This document shows, piece by piece, positions 56,007 to 64,000 of a stretch of 64,000 nt of DNA. Under the pieces are notes generated by a model, which was given only the letters and a program-made list of their open reading frames with translations, had not been told where the DNA came from and searched no databases. The first letter of the stretch is position 1, and every line of letters begins with the position of its first letter. The position numbers were made by a program, and so were the translations under genes. Origin of the DNA: Aradus depressus (Eukaryota; Arthropoda; Insecta; Hemiptera; Aradidae); NCBI GenBank assembly GCA_963662175.1, contig OY759218.1, positions 24,450,051 through 24,514,050 on the forward strand, written 5' to 3'.

Positions 56007-56800
56007 GTAAGTTACAGCTTTATGTTGGTTCATTTGAAGTTGGCAGATGAGGAAGGCACCTCCCCTTTTTGCCCCCACCCTAACTCCACTCTCATTTCAC
56101 TTGCAAAACTGAATCAAGTATACTAGCATATGAGCCGTTATGAAGCCACGTGGACAGTCAACTTTGAGAAATCGGTGGTTTTGCATTTATTCTAATATTA
56201 TAAACAATATTCTCTGCAGAGATGTTGTGAAACACTTCATAAAAATAAAGAAAAACAAATGTTTTTTAAAATTAATATATATGTATATTTTTTCTCAGCT
56301 TTATTATTCTCCCAATTTATTTTTGGTCCTTACAACCTAATAAATAGAAAATAATATGAAGATGGCTGATGTAGTGAGAAGTGATTATTTCACAGGCTGT
56401 AAAATAATATATAGTCTGGCCTCTCACAGATTTTATTAATTTTTGCTAGCCGGCTTTCGAGGTCTCACAGGTTGTAAAATAAAATATAGTTTGACCTCTC
56501 ACAGACTCTAGCCTAACCTTATATTTTGCTTTATGCAGAACATAATATACGAGTCGATCTCTACGATATATTGTGTTCTGCATAAAAGAAAATAAAGTGG
56601 AAAATGTATCACAATAAAGATCAGCAAATAAATTAAAGACACTGATGGATGGGAGTTTTTTCCCGAAACGTCTCTTTTCTAGGTTGTAAAGACCAAAAAT
56701 AAATTGGAAGGTTAATAAAGCTGTGATAAAATATATATTATTATAGATTCAGAATCTATAATAATATATATTTATATATTCATTAACTTACACTACCCAA

Positions 56801-57005
56801 AAATACATTTTTTTAAAAATATTGTCTATTTCACAAAATATATGCAATGCACGGGAGTACTTTCGATATTGCTACCTTCCATCTTCAGCCATGACTTAAT
56901 ACAGTATTAAGAAGATGGTAGAAGTACCGAAAGTACTCTCATGTATTGTATATATTTTGTGAAATAGACAATATTTTGAAAACATTAGTTTTTTTCTTTA
57001 TTTTT
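56801..57005. repeat. Palindrome of two head-to-head hammerhead-like motifs
   Basis: The left arm on the minus strand reads GGCTGAAGAT, GGAAGGTAGCAATATC, GAAAGTACTCCC. The right arm on the plus strand (56909-56950) reads AAGAAGAT, the stem GGTA-GAAG-TACC, GAAAGTACTCTC. Both arms run on into CACAAAATATAT and AATATTGTCTATTTCAC. Same plan as 2490-2715. The stem pairing is kept while the loop varies. Confidence 0.55.
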
Positions 57006-57146
57006 AATAATATATAGGCGATCTATTCATCAACTTTTTGTAATTGAAATGAATGAGGGATATGAAGGGCTGTCGATAGTTTACTTGTGACGTCCCTTGG
57101 AACTTTAGCAATTTTGATCCTAGGCGTCGAGAAGTGTCATTGAGGT

Positions 57147-59205
57147 CGGACTGGCACCCCTGGGACCAGGACCCCGGGCAAATCTTACGGAGGAGGCACC
57201 AGATTGATATATAATAAATTAATATGTATACATTGTTCCTTTTAATGATATATTACTTAGAAACCACGTGTATATATCAAGATATTATCATTAATTCGAT
57301 TTTTACATTTGAACCACTAATGATGAATGATTTACACACAAACCTTTCGATTAAAAAAAACAAGTAAATTCAGTATTATTTAAGACTTCGTTAACTTACA
57401 AATTAATATAACGCAATGAGTAATTCGAAAGACTGGTGCTCCACGAGGAACTTCAAGTTTTATAGCGAAAAAAAGCTAACTGAAGTTCCTGAAAATAAAA
57501 TTACTTTAGGATAATTTTCTGAAAAATTTCAACTAATAAATGATATTTAACTTAACTAACTATATAATAACTTTCTAAAACCTTTATTTTCAATAACAAT
57601 AAATTATAACCCTTCAAGAAATATATTTTTTAATGTATTCATTATATTGTAAAATACGTTTTAAAGAATAAATTATGTTTCTATTTAGAATATTAAAAAT
57701 CTTCAGGAAAATTTCCCTCCGATAAAAAAACAGTAAATTAAATAATACATTGTTGGACAAAATTATCGCACCACTTCTAAAAAACCGTGTAATTCCCCTT
57801 AGTTTTATTTACTTGAATTTATTTACTCATATGTTTGTCTAAGGGGCTTTTCAATAAACACAAAAGGAAAAGCTCAAAAACATAATATCAAGAAATAACG
57901 TAGGTTACACTAAACTTGTTATAACGATGATTGAAGTTTGTTAACTGCCCCAATATCAGTACTTGGTGTTTCCAAGACGAGCTGCTACTACAGCAACCAG
58001 TGCTGAAAAATTTACTGCGGAGCATGTCAAAAGACTGAATTTCTGTCTCATTAAGGTAGTACCGTCCTTGCACAGTTTGATATTGTGTTGTGTTAAAAGA
58101 AACTTTTCTCCCGTGATGTCGTACGGTATCCGTACTAGACATGCCACCAATACGAGAGCCCCGACTAACACTGCGCACATTTAAATTGATACCTTTGCTC
58201 CTCCCCCGTCTTCTCCATATTCATTTGCGCCCTCAAGTGATCTTAAGCAAAATTTTGATTCATCGCTACCACTTTTCGTCCGCAATCGTCAGCTGCCAAA
58301 CTGATACGCTTCTAAGCAAAAAGCAGTCTTGAGATATGGAGAGGAGTGGTGAAGAGGGGACCTGCAGCTGACCTTCCCCATGGACTTTTAACCTCATTCA
58401 GCCTCCTTCTGATAGATTGACCAGAAATTCTAAACTTTCAAAGGTCTCAATAGTGGATTCCCCCCAATTCCCCAGTTGAAGCCCTGTCTCTCAAAGCTTA
58501 GAAGTAAGAAAATGTGCTGTCTCTCACCAAGATTGATTCCGAGGTTCTCCCCCACCTCTTCAGTGGAAGCTATCAGTCTCTTGGTATCGATAGAGGAGGC
58601 GGGAAACCATGGATTTGGTGTAGGCTGAGGAGAGCAATGCTCATCAACTTGATCATCGAGTAATCGAAAAAATGCTTCTAAAAATGACTGAAGCTTTGAC
58701 CATTTTCTTTTGTGTTGATTGTAAACAATAACTAAATACGCGTTCTATAGATAATATTGTTCCTTAATAGCCCCTTAGAAAAATGTATGAGTAAATAAGT
58801 TCTAGTAACGAATTAAGGGGAATTACAAGGTTTTTTTCATAAGTGGTCAGTTAATTTTGTCCAGCAGTGTTTAAATAATATACGATAACCGTCTAAGCTT
58901 GGCTGTAATTGTCACGATTTTCAATAACCTAAATTGAAACAAAATTTATTCTTTAAAACTTATATATAATGCTTGGAAAATTATATTTTGTCATGAACTA
59001 TGGGAAAACACGTTTTACAAAATATTTAGTTGTTCTCTGTTACTGAAAATATAAATTTTACATTCATTATTAGTAATATCATTTACTTGTTGACATTTTT
59101 TACAAAGAAGTCATTTAAGACTACAAACATCGTTTAAAACCAAAACATTGTGTGGGGAATAGCCCGGGCAAATGCCCGGTTTTCCATGTGTCCTGTCCGA
59201 GCCTG
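57147..59205. mobile_element. hAT-like ends enclosing other insertions (candidate)
   Basis: GAGGTCGGACTGGCACCCCT with CCCCGGGCAAAT at the left and GGGCAAATGCCCGG with CCTGTCCGAGCCTGA at the right resemble the (C)AGG.TCGGACTGG...CCCGGGCA termini of some hAT elements. No matching 8-bp duplication was found, so the boundaries are tentative. Confidence 0.4.
57750..58871 (-). mobile_element. Tc1-like transposon relic with a secondary insertion
   Basis: The ends CATTGTTGGACAAAATTATC and the inverse (TTAATTTTGTCCAGCAGTG) are inverted repeats that continue through CACCACTTCTAAAAAACCGT and GTAATTCCCCTTAG. The minus strand holds decayed transposase pieces: INRRRLNEVKSPWGRSAAG, then TTPLHISRLLFA and KRISLAADD, a Tc1-type spacing before the second catalytic region. 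Between 58640 and 58450 a segment reading IDTKRLIASTEEVGENLGIN may be a reverse transcriptase scrap inserted in it. Confidence 0.6.
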
Positions 59206-59316
59206 AGTATGTATGACTCAAAATCTACCAGAAGTGAGCTGTCCACTTGGTTTCTCTATAAGGATCCATTAGATATTATGTCATATTTTTTCTGTATTAA
59301 TTATTTCCTTTTCCAG

Positions 59317-59469
59317 GTTTACAAGTGGTTTTAAATTCTATTTTACGTGCCATGGTGCCTTTATTGCACATAGCTCTTTTAGTGTTATTTGTTATAATAA
59401 TATACGCTATAATTGGTTTAGAACTATTTTCTGGCTGTTTACACAAAACGTGTTTTGATAATGTAACGG
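59317..59469 (+). CDS. Ca-alpha1D: Calcium channel exon e: S4-S5 linker and IS5
   Basis: Acceptor CCTTTTCCAG, donor GTAAGA. It encodes [19 protein letters not shown], then [18 protein letters not shown], the S5 helix, then [13 protein letters not shown] of the S5-P loop with two cysteines. 153 bp, phase 1 to phase 1. The sequence is nearly invariant among L-type channels. Confidence 0.96.
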
Positions 59470-59629
59470 GTAAGAATTTATTTTAATGTTAAAATTTTCA
59501 ATTATTTATTATTATATTTATCAAAGAAATACTAGTAGGACATTTGAACATAGTTTTTTTTTTTGTTTTTTTTTTTTTAACAGCAAGCAAATAATTTCCC
59601 TAATTGGTAACACTGTTTTATATTCATAG

Positions 59630-59832
59630 GGGAAGCCATGGATGAGCCTCATCCCTGCAGTGATACGATTGGCTCAGGGTTTCAGTGCTCCGAAATATCA
59701 GAAAGAATGATATGTGCTGAGGGCTGGGACGGCCCTAATTTTGGAATTACTAATTTCGATAATTTCGGATTGGCTATGCTGACAGTTTTCCAGTGTATTA
59801 CCCTTGAAGGGTGGACGGATGTACTTTATAAT
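59630..59832 (+). CDS. Ca-alpha1D: Calcium channel exon f: outer loop and pore (selectivity filter I)
   Basis: Acceptor TATTCATAG, donor GTAAGT. It encodes a Cys-rich outside loop ([25 protein letters not shown]), then [17 protein letters not shown] and [13 protein letters not shown]. The Glu in TLEGW is the domain I member of the four-Glu selectivity filter of calcium channels. 203 bp, phase 1 to phase 0. Confidence 0.96.
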
Positions 59833-60994
59833 GTAAGTATCAAGGGCGTAACTACAGATTAGCTGGACTTGAGTGTCTTGATAAACAGTCTGTGATTGGT
59901 TGAGAGCCAGATCCGCCATTAGAGGGTTATCATCCAAATCGGAACCTCTCCACTCATATACGTTTCTGCCGATTGTTGTATGGTTATTATTTATTCATAG
60001 ATTTCAAGGAAGAATCACTTTTGATATTTATTATTGAGACATATATATAGCAAGCTAATAATTCTACAGGTAAATCAGAAAGAATAAATGAAATTTCTGA
60101 CTTTAGGTTTAGTGAAAATTACGTAAATATTTTAATGAATATTTAGTTTATATGTCCAAATAAAGTGTTTTTACTTTTTAATTTCATTTTTCGTCAAAAA
60201 CATAGTAGATATGTTAGTTATTGCGATCATGCCCTAGGTTTTAACTTCTATATTAAAATTAAAACCATTTTTTATTGCATAGTGTATTATCTTAAACCTC
60301 TAGGAATATAATATATTATATGTAATTAAGTTTTTCAGGAAAAAAAGGGAAATCATGGAGAAAAGAAAAGAAATATGTTGTTGTAGGGCGGATAACCGTG
60401 AGTAGGAAGTTAGGCCGCTAATGGCGGCTTGACCTCGTACAGCCACACTCCTCTATCAAGGCACTCTTAGCTGGACTGGCAAAGTGCCAGTGACCCTGAG
60501 GTTAAGGGGGGCCCCACACTTCTATTACTTTTTTATATATTTTTTAAAAATTTTCTATGTAATTAATAACATCAAAAAAATAATAATTATACAATTCTAT
60601 AAAAGCTATTCTCCATAAAGTGGCACTTTTCATATGGTAATTGTTTTGTCAGTCGCTATTTGCTTTAGATCGTTAAATATTGGCATGGTAACAGTGTCCG
60701 ACATTATGAATCTCGGAACTCTGTGTTTGTGTTCACTGGAAAATATGAAAGGAATGACATTTCAGTAGCAACATTTTTAATATAAGAATATTTTATTTGT
60801 TCTACATCTATAATCTGATAATATTACATTGTGTAATTTTGTGTTCTGCTAATATCAATATGTCTTCAAATCAAGGATTTATTGGTTTATAACTCATTTG
60901 TTACAATACATTTTTTTGCAATACTTACGATAGTCGTGTAATTAGAATTTTTTTCCAAGGATAATTTATTCTGTGCAATGTTTTTATTTTTTAG
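59833..60994 (+). other. Intron 6 (~1.2 kb)
   Basis: GTAAGT to TTTTTTAG. A short SINE-1-like tail scrap (GCGATCATGCCCTAGGTTTT) lies near 60222. A GC-richer stretch at 60385-60520 (CGGATAACCGTGAGTAGGAA, AGGGGGGCCCC) may be a transposon end, but no partner end was found. Confidence 0.6.
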
Positions 60995-61098
60995 ATAGAA
61001 GATTCTTTGGGCAATTCTTGGCAATGGATGTACTTTATATCTATGGTGATATTGGGTGCTTTTTTCGTCATGAACCTTATTCTTGGTGTTCTTAGCGG
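60995..61098 (+). CDS. Ca-alpha1D: Calcium channel exon g: segment IS6
   Basis: Acceptor TTTTTTAG, donor GTATGA. It encodes [20 protein letters not shown] and [14 protein letters not shown], the end of the pore loop and S6, the inner gate helix of domain I. At 104 bp it equals the length I recall for the vertebrate exon 8/8a pair, which is alternatively spliced there. Only one copy is seen here. Phase 0 to phase 2. Confidence 0.95.
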
Positions 61099-62159
61099 GT
61101 ATGACTGATAACTGTATATTTTAATATCCACGTACATATTACAACCAATAACACTTATTATTTTATACATTTCTGACTGAAAATAGTTTTTTGCACAAGT
61201 AGTGCATACTTTTTGAGCATAATTAATTTATCTTGCCAATAGATCGTTAGTGAAGATATTTTGCTGTCTCTCATATACCAAAGTGTTATATTTTCTAAAA
61301 AGGCTTAGCAAAAAAGGACATAATGGTACGTGTTATTGCTTTAATTCGTCATTATAATATACTTTTTAACAACTATATTCTTCTCCCATTTGTTTTTGTG
61401 GTTTTTAAAATCTAGGAACTATAGACGTTTCGGAAAGAACTCGTAAAAAAATTTCTTATGTTCATTATTTTCAACGTTGCAGAAACTCATAACGTTTTCT
61501 GGAAAAATAATATTATGAACAACGTGATACCGTGTAACATCCTGGATATTATGGGGTGCCAATATGAGACGTTGAGATACAGCCACGATTCAACAAATGA
61601 AGCATGCGGCCGAATAATGGTCTATGTTACAATAGTCAAGTTTTGAGAAATTTGAAGTAATAGGTGGAGGGGCAGAGTAGCTAGCGCGGTTGAACTATTT
61701 GCACATAGACCGTTATTCCATTGCACTTTGGGTTCTACCACGACTTTTATTTTTACATTACCTATTTATTTTAATACCAAGTATTTCTTACTTGTTCATT
61801 AAATTATTTACATTTTTATCCGTTCACAATTTGTGAGTACCTACCTAAATAAATAATAATAATATAGGTACCTATATTAAACCAAGCAAAATAAGGATAA
61901 TAAAGTTAGGTACTACACTTTTGCAACCAATATGAAATTTGAAAACTGACATAATTGCAGAGATATTGTGAAATAATTCAATATTCCATCATTTGCAAGT
62001 GACACTTCATGGCTTGTATTTGGCATCGCCTGCGATCTAACGGATTTTTTTTGAACTAACATACATAGATTTAAAGAACAGCAACATAGATCATTATTAC
62101 ATTAAAAAAAATAAAATTGAAAAAATGTAACATAGACCATTATTCGGCTGCACGCTTCA

Positions 62160-62700
62160 AATATTGATTTGTATACTTACTTTCTCTGGCACTATGGTCC
62201 TTGTAGAACCTGGGCCTCCGCAACGATCTTCCGCCATTCTTCTCTATCCTCGGCCTGACGTCTTCATCTTCTCACACCCACCATTCAGAGGTCGTCCTCA
62301 AGCCAACGTAAGCAGGGTCTACCTCTTCTTCTCTGTCCTGCCGAGTAGTCCCTCCAGTATCCTCCTCGGCAATCTGTCTGGCTCCATCCTCTGTAAATGT
62401 TCCAGCCATCGGCATGATTCAGGAAGGCCACCTGATCCGGGCTCTTGTACAGGACCCTCAGCTCTCTGTTGACCGTATCCTCCATCCTCTGTAAATGTAA
62501 ATCCTCAATATAGGGCCGTATATCTTCCTCAATTCCTTCCTCTCCTACGTATTGAGCAAGACTTCGTCCGTGGCGACTGGTCTTAGGACAGTTTTATAAA
62601 TTGTTATTTTGACATCTCGGGACACAGTTCTCGATCCGAGTACCTTCTGCAGTGACCGGTAGTATCTATTCCCAGCCGTTATCCTCGTTTAATTTCTTCT
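62160..62700 (-). mobile_element. Non-LTR retrotransposon C-terminal fragment
   Basis: Minus-strand frames read RYYRSLQKVLGSRTVSRDVK, then ITIYKTVLRPVAT, and later GQRRRGRPCLRWLEDDL followed by MVGVRR and RRQAEDREEWRKIVAEAQV. These are the YK..LRP..TY and GRRRGRP..RWLDDV motifs that close the protein of many insect endonuclease-reverse transcriptase elements. Several frame breaks make it inactive. Confidence 0.75.
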
Positions 62701-62734
62701 TTAGCTGATTTGTATCTATGAGAGTATTTGTTAA

Positions 62735-62830
62735 GTTTTGGCTGAAGATGGTAGCAACACCGAAAGTACTCTCATATATTACATATATATTTTGTGACAT
62801 ATTTTTAAAACATACGTTTTCTCTATTTTT
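62735..62830 (+). ncRNA. Hammerhead-like motif of a Penelope-type terminus
   Basis: TTGGCTGAAGAT (box CTGAAGA, 62742-62748), stem GGTA-GCAA-CACC with one mismatch, then GAAAGTACTCTC, then ATATATTTTGTG and AAACATACG. Agrees with the right arms at 2614 and 56909. Confidence 0.45.
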
Positions 62831-63305
62831 TATAAAAACAAATGTTTACATAGAGATCAGCATATTAATTATCGATACTGATGATGGATTTTCTACATTT
62901 ATTAGTTTGTAAAAAATATAAATGGGAGAAGAAAAGTATATGTTGTACTTCTTTTTGTACATTTAATAACAGTTCTATAATTTATATTTATTTACATGTT
63001 TTACAATTACAGTACAATGATTGAGACAACTTTGAATATTTTCGTATTTATTTTGTGTCGTTTTTAAGCCATGGGCGTTCGTTTTGGGTTTTCTAATGGC
63101 AAATATAATAAGGTTAATTGAAGATTTAATTTCCAAAACTTCATTCTTCTTTTCTAATTAAGAGGTAGGAAAAAAAATAATTTATGTCAAAAAACTGAAT
63201 TATGTAGGTAAATATATATATTTTTTTGGTTTCCTCGTGACTTGTTCTCTTCTTTTTTTTTTCATTCTTTCTTCAAAATATTAATATGAGGGATTTTCTT
63301 GACAG

Positions 63306-63472
63306 AGAGTTTTCCAAAGAGAGGGAAAAAGCGAAGGCGAGAGGTGACTTTCACAAACTTCGTGAAAAACAACAACTTGAGGAAGATCTGCGTGGATATC
63401 TAGACTGGATCACCCAGGCGGAGGACATCGAGCCAGAGGGCGAGGACCGAAAACATCATATCGAGTCCAAAA
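63306..63472 (+). CDS. Ca-alpha1D: Calcium channel exon h: end of IS6 and beta-subunit site (AID)
   Basis: Acceptor TTCTTGACAG, donor GTATAT. It encodes [18 protein letters not shown] and [20 protein letters not shown], then [17 protein letters not shown]. The [14 protein letters not shown] block is the alpha-interaction domain, which binds the channel beta subunit. The LxGYxxWI residues are all present, and the version is of the L-type and not the cacophony type. 167 bp, phase 2 to phase 1. The rest of the protein (domains II-IV) lies beyond the window. Confidence 0.93.
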
Positions 63473-64000
63473 GTATATTGATTTTTTTTTGTTGTTCAAA
63501 TCACAGAATGGGCGAGTTTCAATACTCATCGATGAGTCCCAACAATTAAACTGGTCAATATTATCCGTTGTACGAGGAGAGGGAATTATGAATAACATAT
63601 TTGGTAGAACCTGGCGTAGGTAATATTCAAATGTTTTATTTAACAAATAACAATAAATTAAATACCAATGTATTCCTATTTGACAAATAATGTATGTTTT
63701 TAAATATTTCGCAGGTCTGCTTCTCACTTGTCATCTATTCAAATTGCCCGCTCCCCGTACACCACAGATGGGTCTTCGGCCAACTTTTCAAATGGTATTG
63801 AAACTCGCTCTATAGGGATCTTCCTACACAGGCGTTTTTTAGTGGTCAATTTCAACCACAAAAGTGATTGACGTGTTGTTACAGCCTCCCCATAATGGCG
63901 TTCTTTTAGTGGTCAAGGTCGACTGTGAAAAGCGGTTCCCTGTTCACACTGGTCTTTCCAGTGAACCACATCACGACTACTTTTTATGGTTGACCTTTGC
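63473..64000 (+). other. Start of the next calcium channel intron
   Basis: No further exon recognised up to the window edge. A repeated TTTTTAGTGGTCAA motif occurs at about 63836 and 63904, within short CA-rich repeats. Confidence 0.5.

Larger units (their letters stand above)
56007..59316 (+). other. Intron 4 of the calcium channel gene (~3.3 kb)
   Basis: A phase 1 intron, GTAAGT to TTCCTTTTCCAG. It contains a Penelope-type palindrome (56801-57005) and a hAT-like region with a Tc1-like relic (about 57147-59205). The rest is AT-rich with nothing recognised. Confidence 0.85.
61099..63305 (+). other. Intron 7 (~2.2 kb)
   Basis: GTATGA to TTTTCTTGACAG. It contains a minus-strand non-LTR fragment (62160-62700) and a hammerhead-like motif (62735-62830). 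61100-62160 is AT-rich with nothing recognised. Confidence 0.8.

Noticed and set aside
63490..63550. An extra small exon after an AG at about 63505
   Set aside because: It would encode a short frame ending in a stop, with no similarity to the CaV1 I-II linker.

Overview
The window is a stretch of animal nuclear DNA that is AT-rich, almost gene-free in its first 50 kb and packed with transposons. The only conventional gene I recognise is an L-type voltage-gated calcium channel alpha-1 subunit (the insect Ca-alpha1D / CaV1 type) on the + strand. Protein similarity and the repertoire of mobile elements point to an insect, perhaps a hemipteran. The species cannot be named from the sequence.

Region 1 to about 50 kb is a mosaic of nested mobile elements and repeats. 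It holds two tRNA-derived SINE families, one with clean target-site duplications. Non-LTR retrotransposon pieces include Jockey-like and R1/CR1-like 3' ends. A Penelope-like element remnant is present with several hammerhead-ribozyme-like termini. DNA transposon relics are hAT (8-bp duplications), PIF/Harbinger (3-bp duplications), pogo/Tigger (TA), a piggyBac-like relic and a Mutator-like candidate with long inverted repeats. Over these lies a very abundant modular repeat (called family A here). Its ends are TACTTCCCCAG and its inverse, and it is built from a variable number of modules of about 145 bp. It recurs in at least a dozen blocks in both orientations. A second dispersed repeat (family B) occurs at least four times. 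Several minisatellites and many long C or G runs are present.

Region 50.1 to 63.5 kb carries eight exons of the calcium channel. They encode the end of the cytoplasmic N-terminus, all six membrane segments and the pore loop of domain I, and the start of the I-II linker with the beta-subunit binding site (AID). The reading phase is continuous across all splice junctions. The gene runs out of the window on the 3' side, and probably begins upstream on the 5' side. Its introns vary from 70 bp to about 5 kb. The large ones have collected a hAT element nested in a non-LTR element, a Tc1-like relic inside hAT-like ends, and Penelope-type palindromes.

The most interesting signals are the recurring hammerhead-like stem-loops tied to Penelope-like sequence, often arranged head to head in palindromes, and the modular family A elements. 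Two inverted family A copies share a cargo of about 600 bp with a conserved basic open reading frame. No search could be run, so family assignments rest on recognised motifs, terminal repeats and target-site duplications.
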